13,928 nucleotides of DNA, taken from contig CANQUO010000037.1 in NCBI GenBank assembly GCA_947627085.1, positions 1 to 13,928 on the forward strand, given 5' to 3'. Origin of the DNA: an uncultured Oscillospiraceae bacterium. GTDB taxonomy: Bacteria; Bacillota; Clostridia; Oscillospirales; Oscillospiraceae. Positions within the stretch are counted from its first letter, which is position 1. Each line of letters opens with the position of its first letter. Shown here one piece after another: positions 6,101 to 12,234 of this stretch. The notes under the pieces were generated by a model. It saw nothing but the letters and a program-made list of their open reading frames with translations, was not told the DNA's origin and did no database searches. Both the position numbers and the translations under genes were made by a program.

Positions 6101-8252
6101 CATCGAAAGTACCGGCGCTCTGAGTTTCATTGTTCAGTATCCACTGCTCGCCATTCACAAGCTTATCCGTCGTCTCGCCTGTTGCGGTCACCGCGGGTAC
6201 AGTGAATGAATGGTCATACGTCTTTACAAAATATCCGAACAGATATTTTCCACCGTGATTAATCTGATTGCCGTCATTATATTTATCTTCATTCGTGGAT
6301 GAATCCTCAATAAAAGCGCCCGGTCCCTTTTTATAGCCGCTATAATCGCTGACATCCACACCATTAGGTGCGACGATATACTTGCCGTCAGGTTTATCTC
6401 CCTCGGCCACTTTGAGCGCGGCATTAAACGCGTTCAGGCTCTCTTCGGTGGAGTATTCAGCTGACGCAAACGAATTAAATGGGCTCTCTGTCCGCTTTAC
6501 TCCATCCAGATAAAATTCCGCCGTATAGCGGGTACTCATGTATATCCTGACGGTTGTTCCGCCTTTGATGTTATCCAAATATCCCCCAGTGGGCTGAAGA
6601 TAATTGTTCTTTATTGTCAGGCCCGGGCTGTTGGTTATCTGGGCACTACTTGAACCGCCCTGCTCAGCTATGACGGCGTTGATGACGTAGGCCGTCTCAT
6701 GTCCGCCGGGGACGTTCAACTCCAGCTTTATATCCACCATGTTGTCGGAGTTATAGTGGAAATACAGCTTCTGTTTTTCAGGGTCTGTATTCTGAAGCAC
6801 ACCGTCCCTGTATATCTCGACATTCACAAGACCCAACCATCTTGGGTTGGTGTCGTTTACGCTTACGTTTGTAACGGTTATCGTCTCGCCGCCGGGGCCG
6901 TTGGCAGTAACCTTGTTGTTATCCCCGGCCTCTACATAAATCGGATATAAATTGAGTGCACTGTTATCCGATGCAGTATATTCCTTAAATACGTTGGCTG
7001 TCGGTTTGTCACTTTTAGTTGCCTTTGCGTCATATTTGCTTATTATACCATATTTGTCATAAACGTTTTCGTCTTTAAGCTTATATCCTCCTTTGTCACC
7101 GTTTGCTGTTTTATCAAAGTCATACAGGTTTATGGATTCATCTTTCGGGAGAAGGCACTTATCTTTTCCCTTATATTCCGGATTCGTAGACCAGCCGAGG
7201 AGGGTATACTTTGTCCCGTCGACTTCAATATCGTCCGGTAACATTGGCGTAAATTTGTAACTGCCGCCGTCCTCGTCCACTTCGGTGGCTTCCTCTATGG
7301 TACCGTTATAATTATAGTAGTTGACAGTCTTCTTGTTCGTTGTTGAGCCGCCTGTTCCCGGGTCAGAATCGGTAAAGGTCAGGGTAATTGTCTTATAGAC
7401 CGCTCCTGAGCTTTCCACAGCGCTTGCTGAATCTGGAACACTCCTAGATTCCGCTACTCCGGCGTAGATCGTGACGTTTTCATCCTTCGTCGCTTTGCCG
7501 GTTGGGGTTATCGTCAGAGTATAAGTACCGTTCACATCGGATGATTCGACCGACTTCGTGTAAGTCACGCTTGCCTTACCCGTATCGGAGGACAGCGCAA
7601 AGAACACATAGCCGGAACTATAGCCCGAAACATTTACAGGAACGATTATTGGCTCTTTATTGTCGGCTTTTAGGCTCTTGACCGACAGCCCTGCGGACAC
7701 AGTTGGGCTCGTCGTGTCCCTGACCTCGATGCGATAGGTGTAGCCCTTTGTCTTGTAATATATTTTGTGCTCGCCCGCTTCTACACCGGTAAACTTCGCA
7801 ACGCCTTGCTTTGCATTCCCAACTACAATTTCTCCGGTGCTCTCCGTTCCACCTGTTGTCACGGTCGGTCGATTGTTGGAAAACCAGATATAGACATCAA
7901 CGGCGCTATCACTACTACTAAAAGAAATATATCGTCCATCGGTTTCCTTCCCAAATGCACCGCCAAAATCAATATAGTTGGAGCGGGTATACGACTCAAA
8001 TGTCCCGTCCGATGCCGCATCCCAAATCTTGCTACTTTTATTGATTTCCCCTTTAGCTCCAAAATTAATGGTAAAATAATCACCAACCTTTTTTTCAATA
8101 TCGTTGGCTTTATTTACTGCCGTGGTATATTCCATATCAACATCCAGAATCTTCGTTCCATCCTCCGCTCCTGCGGTCGTCGTGATCGCTGGCACAAGGG
8201 AGACGACCAGCGCGATCGCCAGAGCCATTGCCAAAAACTTACTTGTTTTCAT
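3102..8252 (-). CDS. Giant secreted SLH-anchored surface protein with six Cna-B-like repeats, 1716 aa
   Basis: The start chosen is the ATG at 8250-8252, which opens a classical signal peptide: MKTSK, a hydrophobic core, and likely cleavage after Ala29 in AGA. A GGGGGA ribosome-binding site lies upstream. An in-frame ATG at 8315 would add 21 residues encoded by the leader hairpins and is rejected. Domains in order: residues 30 to about 735, a unique Thr/Ser/Asn/Gly-rich beta-type region with an InlB-repeat-like piece (about 305-365, LLGWSTNP); about 735-1446, six Cna-B/DUF5979-like beta-sandwich repeats; about 1446-1464, a linker rich in Gly and Thr; about 1466-1640, three SLH domains (TRAE motifs in each); and a tail with MWPDN...AWYY typical of gut clostridial SLH proteins. 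There is no LPXTG motif, so wall attachment should be non-covalent through SLH binding to wall polymers. The N-terminal half is visibly AT-richer than the rest. A role as a stalk or adhesin is inference. It is transcribed alone, with its own promoter and terminator. Confidence 0.9.
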   Translation of the reverse strand: MKTSKFLAMALAIALVVSLVPAITTTAGAEDGTKILDVDMEYTTAVNKANDIEKKVGDYFTINFGAKGEINKSSKIWDAASDGTFESYTRSNYIDFGGAFGKETDGRYISFSSSDSAVDVYIWFSNNRPTVTTGGTESTGEIVVGNAKQGVAKFTGVEAGEHKIYYKTKGYTYRIEVRDTTSPTVSAGLSVKSLKADNKEPIIVPVNVSGYSSGYVFFALSSDTGKASVTYTKSVESSDVNGTYTLTITPTGKATKDENVTIYAGVAESRSVPDSASAVESSGAVYKTITLTFTDSDPGTGGSTTNKKTVNYYNYNGTIEEATEVDEDGGSYKFTPMLPDDIEVDGTKYTLLGWSTNPEYKGKDKCLLPKDESINLYDFDKTANGDKGGYKLKDENVYDKYGIISKYDAKATKSDKPTANVFKEYTASDNSALNLYPIYVEAGDNNKVTANGPGGETITVTNVSVNDTNPRWLGLVNVEIYRDGVLQNTDPEKQKLYFHYNSDNMVDIKLELNVPGGHETAYVINAVIAEQGGSSSAQITNSPGLTIKNNYLQPTGGYLDNIKGGTTVRIYMSTRYTAEFYLDGVKRTESPFNSFASAEYSTEESLNAFNAALKVAEGDKPDGKYIVAPNGVDVSDYSGYKKGPGAFIEDSSTNEDKYNDGNQINHGGKYLFGYFVKTYDHSFTVPAVTATGETTDKLVNGEQWILNNETQSAGTFDVSANVAKAPDGVFRFYAYTFGSLKVTKTVTGEVAPDQEFDFSVKFTVPTGGTLPVSGSGYTVSGDTATFKLKSGESVTIERIPTGTEYTVQEARPTSNIPTSTTYSDDGKGTIESGETSAVTVTNAYTGNLTITKTLGGTASGAHGSDIFTFTVKDTSEKLNGTYDEVEFTSGTATIELKGGESKTINGLPAGMTFTVEETDSKSANDTTYKVDGETATGKAEVTIAQDKTSEVEVTNLYASPGSLSITKQVSGKNLESGTHTFHYKVTLKNKDDAPIKSISTSANGTVTVTESPDGVYEFDITMTGKTASATGVKFANLPFGSTYEIEETETSHGHTFGANFEVKNDADNNFVTDSTGSHKISGDIGDGEDIEITVTNTSPFGILKLESKVVGKPADPDQKFEYTVTISDKSYTGSIGGSRFENGTATFSVKPGETVTAYLPVDIDYTVTQTTTGMTKSTVEVVNNASAGLVQRDSDVKASGTTGDDSAHTVTFTNYYLADLTIKKNVVGGTATDFEFTVTLTGDDLEAEGVEIKNGGTKFTSGGTVTVKKGESATITGIPTGTKYTIKETPADADKTTYTTDSGTPTDTAPTDVVLTANTTVTVTNYYITTGKLTITKEITGTNKPAGATAPEFTLTLSDRTVNATMEDGTVFTNGKATVTVTVPAGATSASKDFEVPQGKITVEETGANKGDTVTYTVDGRESTGPVTVTVGADPVSVKVTNEYTKTSGGTGGGGGGTGGTGKPSVSIDDHEHYAYIIGMPSGLVEPEDNITRAEIATIIFRLLKEDVRAANWTKANPFPDVNIDNWYNNAVSTLYKMGIVEGRNDGLFHPDDPITRAEMAAMMARLYDYDDSTGEFSSKFADVDPHAWYARYVDAAEKLGLFYGYPGDPNFYPNKNLTRAEAMTVYNRLLGRRPHKNHLLPTDQMIMWPDNMDTSAWYYADIQEATNSHTCNIAGATEGGETFEQWLSRLPVRDWSALERAWSEAYSGSDGHDVN
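3910..6045 (-). repeat. Region coding six tandem Cna-B-like domains (about 110-140 aa each)
   Basis: Six protein-level repeats begin near residues 735, 844, 959, 1097, 1217 and 1329 with LTITK-like strands and end with VTNxY-like strands. They are divergent in sequence. In repeats 1, 2, 3, 5 and 6 the first strand keeps a Lys (TKTV, TKTL, TKQV, KKNV, TKEI), a mid-domain Glu (QEA, EET, EET, KET, EET) and a final Asn (VTN). That is the Lys-Glu-Asn set that forms self-generated isopeptide bonds in Cna-B domains. Repeat 4 has Ser and Gln in place of Lys and Glu. Bond formation is inferred from these residues only. Confidence 0.8.
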
Positions 8253-8288
8253 AGTCAAATCCCCCGTTCGTTGATTATAAGGAGCAAT

Positions 8289-8329
8289 CATGTCTCCATT
8301 TGGAGACATGACCAAGGGGTACCCCTTGG
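8289..8329 (-). promoter_or_regulatory. Two adjacent hairpins in the 5' leader of the surface-protein mRNA
   Basis: Positions 8289-8298 and 8301-8310 are perfect inverted copies (CATGTCTCCA / TGGAGACATG, 2 bases apart). Immediately beside them, 8312-8329 is the 18-bp perfect palindrome CCAAGGGGTACCCCTTGG. Both fall between the predicted transcription start (about 8343) and the start codon (8252), so they would be stem-loops in a leader of about 90 nt. They could stabilise the long mRNA or control its translation. As DNA they could also be operators. Neither has a following U-tract, so they are not terminators. Confidence 0.75.
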
Positions 8330-8349
8330 CCGGCTCATCATTAGTGCAG

Positions 8350-8378
8350 ATTATATACCAATTAATTCGTTATTTCAA
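8350..8378 (-). promoter_or_regulatory. Strong sigma-A-type promoter of the surface-protein gene
   Basis: Reading the minus strand, TTGAAA (8373-8378) and a perfect TATAAT (8350-8355) are separated by exactly 17 bases. They lie in a very AT-rich stretch (about 8340-8440) that could act as an UP-type element. A second TTGAAA/TATAAA pair with 18-base spacing lies just upstream in the same stretch and may be an alternative start. Transcription should begin near 8343. Confidence 0.85.
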
Positions 8379-8459
8379 TAGTTTATACAAAAAATTATAA
8401 ATTATTTTCAATAATTAGTTGAATATGATAAAATTTAGTGAAAACGGGGGGGGAATGAC

Positions 8460-8490
8460 TATGCGGCTTAAATTTCGGTGAAGCCGCATA
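8460..8490 (-). terminator. Hairpin at the end of the HAD phosphatase gene, possible weak terminator
   Basis: A perfect 10-bp stem pairs 8460-8469 with 8481-8490 (TATGCGGCTT / AAGCCGCATA) and spans the stop codon of the phosphatase gene. On the minus strand it is followed by GTCATT and a run of eight C, not by a U-tract. Termination here is therefore plausible but not secure, and some read-through into the surface-protein gene is possible. Confidence 0.4.
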
Positions 8491-9100
8491 TATACTTATC
8501 CGCCATTTGGCGGAGGGCCGGGGCGGAGGCGGCGTAGGAGGGGTCGTGGACGGCGACGGTGAGAAAGCCGGCGCTCTTGGCGGTGCGAAGGGCGTGGGGG
8601 GCGTCCTCAAAGACGGCGGTATTGCCGGGCGCGGCGGAGAGGCGGCGGGCGCACTCCAAAAATATCTCCGGCCGGTCCTTCCCGGAGCCGAATTCGGTGC
8701 AGGTGAGGACGAATTTGAAATACTCCGAGAGCTCAAGGCGGGAAAGGACGTACTCCACCAACGGCCGGACGGTGTTCGTGGCCACGCAGGCGGGCACGCC
8801 CCGGGCGGCGAGAGTACGAAGATACTCCCGGACCCCGGGCTTGGGCTCCACGGCGCGGTAGCCCTCCAGCACGTAGCCGTTGACCTCCCGCGCCAGGTCC
8901 TCGGACGATGCGGGTATGGAGAAGGCGTCCTTATAGAAATCGATGGCGGTACCCAGGGTGCGGGTCTTATATTCGGCGAAGAGCCTTTCGTCCCGGACGG
9001 GGGCGTATTTGAGGCAGAACCTCTCCCAGGCCCCGTCCCACACGGCCATGGAGTCGATGAGGGTACCGTCAAGGTCGAATATCGCGGCTTTTATGTCCAT
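8468..9100 (-). CDS. HAD-superfamily hydrolase (beta-phosphoglucomutase/phosphatase type), 210 aa
   Basis: All four HAD motifs are visible. Motif I is DLDGTLIDS with nucleophile Asp9 and general acid Asp11. Motif II is the Thr of ATNT near residue 108. Motif III is Lys141 in GSGKDRPEIFLE. Motif IV is FEDA with Glu165 and Asp166. The helical cap lies between motifs I and II (about residues 16-85), as in subfamily IA enzymes that act on small phosphorylated metabolites. The length is normal for the group. The substrate cannot be told from sequence; a phosphatase of sugar phosphates or nucleotides, or a phosphoglucomutase-like activity, are all possible. The start codon ATG (9098-9100) follows AAAGGAG, which overlaps the stop codon of the upstream thiamine diphosphokinase gene. 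The two are therefore translationally coupled, which might hint at a thiamine-phosphate substrate, but that is only inference. Confidence 0.88.
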   Translation of the reverse strand: MDIKAAIFDLDGTLIDSMAVWDGAWERFCLKYAPVRDERLFAEYKTRTLGTAIDFYKDAFSIPASSEDLAREVNGYVLEGYRAVEPKPGVREYLRTLAARGVPACVATNTVRPLVEYVLSRLELSEYFKFVLTCTEFGSGKDRPEIFLECARRLSAAPGNTAVFEDAPHALRTAKSAGFLTVAVHDPSYAASAPALRQMADKYICGFTEI

Positions 9101-9110
9101 AATGTCTCCT

Positions 9111-9725
9111 TTATCTGTTCTCCCACATGACCACGCAAAGGCCGCTGTGGACGGTCACCCGGGCCGGGCCGCCGGTGAACTGGTTGCTGACGCCAAGGGG
9201 CTTGTCGTCGTGAAGGACGTGGTGGTCAAGGCCGTAGAGAAGGCCGGTCTCGGAGACCACGGCGTCCCCGCCATAGGCGAAAACAGAGATGAGGCCCCGA
9301 TTTTCCGGGCCAAAATCAACGCTTTTATCGCCGATCGCGGTCACGGTCCATTTTGGGCCAACGAGCCGGGACGGCACGTCTCTGCGGGCAAGCATGACGA
9401 GGAGCTGGATATTGGCGAAGGTGTGGTCCATCCGCCCGCCCAGACCGCCGTATATGACTATCTCCCCCGCTCCGCGCCGGATGGCCTCCCGGACCGCCAG
9501 CTCCATGTCCGTGGCGTCCTTCATCACCGGGTGGCGCAAAAGCTCCACGCCCTCGGGCAACGCCCCGTCGTAGGAGTCAAAGTCACCCAGTATGAGGTCC
9601 GGGACCCGCCGGAGCTTGTAAAGCTCCGCAAGTCCCCCGTCCGCCGCTATCACAAAGGCCCCGTCCGGAATATCGGGGAGCGTGTCCCCGTACTCCCCGG
9701 AGCCGAAAATGCAGAAGGTGTTCAC
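9111..9725 (-). CDS. thiN: Thiamine diphosphokinase (thiamine pyrophosphokinase), 204 aa
   Basis: This enzyme transfers diphosphate from ATP to thiamine to give thiamine diphosphate in the cytoplasm. Family motifs are seen in order: AADGG (residues 27-31), GDFDS (47-51, metal/ATP site), KDATDMELA (69-77), GGRMDHTFANIQLL (96-109) and a C-terminal GVSNQF segment in the thiamine-binding domain. The length is typical of bacterial TPKs. The start codon is GTG (9723-9725), placed 7 bases after AAGGAG. No in-frame ATG with a comparable site lies nearby. The HAD phosphatase gene begins 10 bases after its stop, with the ribosome-binding site overlapping that stop, so they form a two-gene operon. An extended -10 promoter lies upstream at 9771-9779. 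No TPP riboswitch is visible in the short leader. Confidence 0.95.
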   Translation of the reverse strand: MNTFCIFGSGEYGDTLPDIPDGAFVIAADGGLAELYKLRRVPDLILGDFDSYDGALPEGVELLRHPVMKDATDMELAVREAIRRGAGEIVIYGGLGGRMDHTFANIQLLVMLARRDVPSRLVGPKWTVTAIGDKSVDFGPENRGLISVFAYGGDAVVSETGLLYGLDHHVLHDDKPLGVSNQFTGGPARVTVHSGLCVVMWENR

Positions 9726-9770
9726 GCTATCGCTCCTTAAATGTATATAAATTTATCACTTCGTTTGGGT

Positions 9771-9779
9771 ATTATAGCA
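9771..9779 (-). promoter_or_regulatory. Extended -10 promoter for thiN-HAD operon
   Basis: On the minus strand TGCTATAAT reads from 9779 to 9771, an extended -10 element. No good -35 hexamer is found at 17 bases (AAGAAA is present), as is usual for extended -10 promoters. Transcription would start near 9764, giving a leader of about 40 bases. Confidence 0.65.
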
Positions 9780-9848
9780 TACGTCGGAAAATTTTTCTTC
9801 ATTTTAACGGAAAAATCGCAAAAATTTTTATTCCATTACGGAAAAATA

Positions 9849-9857
9849 TGCTATAAT
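9849..9857 (+). promoter_or_regulatory. Extended -10 promoter for pfkA
   Basis: TGCTATAAT at 9849-9857 is an extended -10 with no convincing -35 at standard distance. The predicted start near 9864 leaves a leader of about 38 bases that contains AAAAGGAGT before the ATG at 9902. It lies in the divergent region 9726-9901, facing away from the thiN promoter. Confidence 0.7.
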
Positions 9858-9901
9858 GATGTTGTTATCCCGAAAAACCAGAAAAGGAGTCTTGACATAC
9901 C

Positions 9902-10990
9902 ATGAAACGTGTAGGAATCCTGACAAGCGGCGGCGACTGCCAGGCGCTCAACGCCACAATGCGCGGCGTGGCCAAGGGACTTTACAACATCTACGGACCC
10001 GAGGGCGTGGAGATCGTCGGCTTTCTTGAGGGCTACAAGGGCATGATCTACGAAAAATACCGGAAAATGACACCAAAGGATTTTTCCGGCCTTCTCACCG
10101 TGGGCGGGACCATACTGGGCTCCTCCAGGACGCCCTTCAAGCTCATCCGTGAGCCGGACAGGAACGGCCTTGACAAGGTGAAGGCCATGAAGGACACCTA
10201 TAAGAAGCTGAAGCTCGACTGCCTGGTGGTCCTGGGCGGCAACGGCAGTCAGAAAACGGCCAATCTCTTAAGCGAGGAGGGGCTGAACGTCATCGGCCTT
10301 CCCAAGACCATCGACAACGACCTCTGGGGCACGGACACCACCTTTGGCTTCCAGTCGGCCATATCCAACGCCACCAACGTCATCGACTGCATCCACACCA
10401 CCGCGGCCTCCCACAACCGCATCTTCATCGTGGAGGTCATGGGCCACAAGGTGGGGTGGCTGACCTTAAACGCGGGCATCGCCGGCGGCGCGGACATAAT
10501 CCTCATCCCCGAGATACCCTATAAGCTCAGCTCCGTCATAGACAAGATCGAGGAGCGGGGCAAGACGGGACACGACTTCACCATCCTGGCCGTGGCCGAG
10601 GGCGCCATATCCAAGGAGCGGGCCGAGATGTCCAAGAAGGACCGGAAAAAGTCCCTGGCGGACCTGGCGGCGGCCTACCCCTCCGTGTCCTACGAGCTGG
10701 CGGCCCAGATAACCGAGGCCACCGGCAAGGACGTGCGCGTCACAGTGCCGGGACACATGCAGCGCGGCGGTATGCCCGTGGCCTACGACCGGGTGCTCTC
10801 CTCGCGCCTGGGCGCTCAGGCGGCGCTGAACATCAAAAACGGCAAGTACGGGGACCTGGTGGCCATCCAGAACCACAAGATCGTCTCCGTGCCCCTTTCC
10901 GAGATCGCCGGGAAGCTCAAGATGGTGGACCCGGAGGGTGACATCATCACCGAGGCAAGGCTCCTCGGCATAAGCTTCGGGGATGAATAA
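9902..10990 (+). CDS. pfkA: 6-phosphofructokinase, clostridial 'mixed' type, 362 aa
   Basis: This is the glycolytic enzyme that phosphorylates fructose 6-phosphate to fructose 1,6-bisphosphate. Visible motifs are TSGGDCQALNA (residues 8-18, donor-phosphate loop), VVLGGNGS (109-116), PKTIDND (134-140, with catalytic Asp138), MGHKVGWLTL, and PGHMQRGG (sugar-phosphate binding His/Arg). Aligned to E. coli PfkA with an offset of 11, Gly115 is at position 104, where Gly indicates ATP and Asp indicates pyrophosphate. Lys135 is at position 124, where Lys is usual for pyrophosphate enzymes. Asn114 replaces the usual Asp103. ATP use is therefore the better guess but is not certain. The length exceeds the 320 residues of classical PfkA, as is normal for this subgroup. 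It is monocistronic, with its own promoter and terminator, and is divergent from thiN. Confidence 0.93.
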   Translation: MKRVGILTSGGDCQALNATMRGVAKGLYNIYGPEGVEIVGFLEGYKGMIYEKYRKMTPKDFSGLLTVGGTILGSSRTPFKLIREPDRNGLDKVKAMKDTYKKLKLDCLVVLGGNGSQKTANLLSEEGLNVIGLPKTIDNDLWGTDTTFGFQSAISNATNVIDCIHTTAASHNRIFIVEVMGHKVGWLTLNAGIAGGADIILIPEIPYKLSSVIDKIEERGKTGHDFTILAVAEGAISKERAEMSKKDRKKSLADLAAAYPSVSYELAAQITEATGKDVRVTVPGHMQRGGMPVAYDRVLSSRLGAQAALNIKNGKYGDLVAIQNHKIVSVPLSEIAGKLKMVDPEGDIITEARLLGISFGDE

Positions 10991-11016
10991 AAAAGGCCTG
11001 ACGGCCTGATTTTGAC

Positions 11017-11055
11017 AAAAACCGGTGGGAGGTAACTCCTACCGGTTTTTTATTT
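11017..11055 (+). terminator. Rho-independent terminator after pfkA
   Basis: An 11-bp stem with one G-U pair (11021-11031 with 11036-11046, loop GTAA), extended by AAAA/TTTT, is followed by a T-run. A smaller hairpin, AGGCC-TGAC-GGCCT (10994-11007) followed by GATTTT, sits between it and the stop and may add to termination. Confidence 0.92.
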
Positions 11056-11086
11056 GGGTATATTTTTGAAATTTTTATTAAGGCTA

Positions 11087-11115
11087 TTGACATTCGGGCT
11101 CTCCGGTGGTAGATT
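11087..11115 (+). promoter_or_regulatory. Sigma-A-type promoter of the hrcA-grpE-dnaK operon
   Basis: A perfect TTGACA -35 (11087-11092) is followed after 17 bases by TAGATT (11110-11115). The predicted start near 11122 falls inside the CIRCE element, so bound HrcA would cover the initiation region. This is the normal layout for class I heat-shock promoters. Confidence 0.8.
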
Positions 11116-11119
11116 ATGC

Positions 11120-11146
11120 TTAGCACTCAAAAAGGTGGAGTGCTAA
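11120..11146 (+). promoter_or_regulatory. CIRCE operator, HrcA binding site
   Basis: TTAGCACTC (11120-11128), nine bases, then GAGTGCTAA (11138-11146) match the CIRCE consensus without mismatch. It lies 14 bases before the hrcA start codon, so the operon should be autorepressed by HrcA and released on heat shock, when GroEL is titrated away. Confidence 0.98.
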
Positions 11147-11160
11147 AGAAGGTGAAGGTC

Positions 11161-12234
11161 ATGGAGCTCTCCCAGAGAAGGAAGAAAATACTGAGGGCGG
11201 TGGTGGAGGAATACATCGACTCCGCCGAGCCCGTGGGGAGCAAGACGGTCCTTTCAAGGACCGGGCTTGACTGCTCCTCGGCCACCATACGCAACGAGCT
11301 TGTGGCGCTGGACAAGGAGGGGTACCTTGAGCAGCCCCACACCTCCGCCGGGCGGGTGCCCACGGCGAAGGGCTACCGGCTCTATGTGAACGAGCTCATG
11401 CGGGAGCGGGAGCTGACCCATGACGAGGCCGAGGCCATAAACCGGGGGCTGGACCTTCGTGGGCGCGGCCACGACAAGATAATGGACACCGTGGGCCACA
11501 TGGCCACGGAGCTGACGAGCTACCCGGCGCTGACCATATCCGCCGCCGCGACGGTGACGGTGAAGCGGGTGGAGCTCATATATTTAGACCCCAACTCATT
11601 TATAATAGTGCTCCTTCTCACCGGCGATACGGTGAAAAACAAGCTGGTGCACCTGCCCTTCTCCTTCAGTCAGGTGACGATCACGAGGCTTTCGGCGGTG
11701 TTCAACTCCTCCTTCACCGGTATCGGCGAGGAGAAGATAACCCCGGAGCTCATAGCCTCCACCGAGCGGGCCGTGGGCGACACCATGGGGCTCACCTCGG
11801 TGATAGCGGGCTTTCTCATAGAGACGCTCGCCACCTCAAGAGGCGGGGCCAATGTATCGGGAGAGGCAAATCTCTTAAAGCTCCCGGAGTTCCGGGACCC
11901 GGAGAAGGCCCACAAGCTCATAAATTACCTCTCAAACTCCGAAAATCTGGCGTCCCTGTCGGCATCCCCGGACTTTGGGGACGTGAAGGTGCTGATAGGT
12001 CCCGAGAACGCGGCGCTGGAGCTCAAGGACTCCTCCGTAGTTATGGCAAGCTACAACGCCGGGGACAACATGCGGGGGATAATCGGAGTCGTGGGACCCA
12101 CAAGAATGGACTACTCCGCCGTGGCGGCGAAGCTTGCGTACATCGCGGAGGGGCTTTCGAAGCTCCTGGGCGGCGGCGCGGCGACGAGCGGCTACGGGAA
12201 ACTGATGATAAAGGGAGATGACAGCGATGGCTAA
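11161..12234 (+). CDS. hrcA: Heat-inducible transcription repressor HrcA, 357 aa
   Basis: HrcA binds CIRCE and represses the class I heat-shock genes. The N-terminal winged helix is clear: LSQRRKKILRAVVEEYIDSA, then EPVGSKTVL, then the recognition region SSATIRNELVALDKEGYLEQ, then PHTSAGRVPTAKGYRLYV (about residue 75). A GAF-like domain with the inserted dimerisation segment follows, including INYLSNSENL and the conserved near-C-terminal GIIGVVGPTRMDYSAVAAKL. The ATG at 11161 is chosen. An in-frame ATG at 11116 would place the start before CIRCE and put the operator inside the gene, whereas GAAGGTG stands before 11161. The length is normal for the family. The gene end overlaps the start of grpE by 8 bases. 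Confidence 0.97.
   Translation: MELSQRRKKILRAVVEEYIDSAEPVGSKTVLSRTGLDCSSATIRNELVALDKEGYLEQPHTSAGRVPTAKGYRLYVNELMRERELTHDEAEAINRGLDLRGRGHDKIMDTVGHMATELTSYPALTISAAATVTVKRVELIYLDPNSFIIVLLLTGDTVKNKLVHLPFSFSQVTITRLSAVFNSSFTGIGEEKITPELIASTERAVGDTMGLTSVIAGFLIETLATSRGGANVSGEANLLKLPEFRDPEKAHKLINYLSNSENLASLSASPDFGDVKVLIGPENAALELKDSSVVMASYNAGDNMRGIIGVVGPTRMDYSAVAAKLAYIAEGLSKLLGGGAATSGYGKLMIKGDDSDG

Noticed and set aside
8253..8315. Upstream in-frame start for the surface protein, adding 21 residues.
   Set aside because: The extra residues come from the leader hairpins and would bury the signal peptide. The ATG at 8252 opens a standard signal sequence.
9726..9770. Search for a TPP riboswitch before thiN.
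   Set aside because: The leader is only about 40 bases and AT-rich, too short for the THI element, and no CUGAGA-type core was seen.
9892..9897. TTGACA just before pfkA as a -35 box.
   Set aside because: It lies 4 bases before the start codon, so any promoter using it would start inside the gene. The extended -10 at 9849-9857 is correctly placed.
11116..11160. Upstream in-frame start for hrcA.
   Set aside because: It would put the CIRCE operator and the predicted transcription start inside or after the start codon. The ATG at 11161 has a ribosome-binding site and matches the usual HrcA N-terminus.
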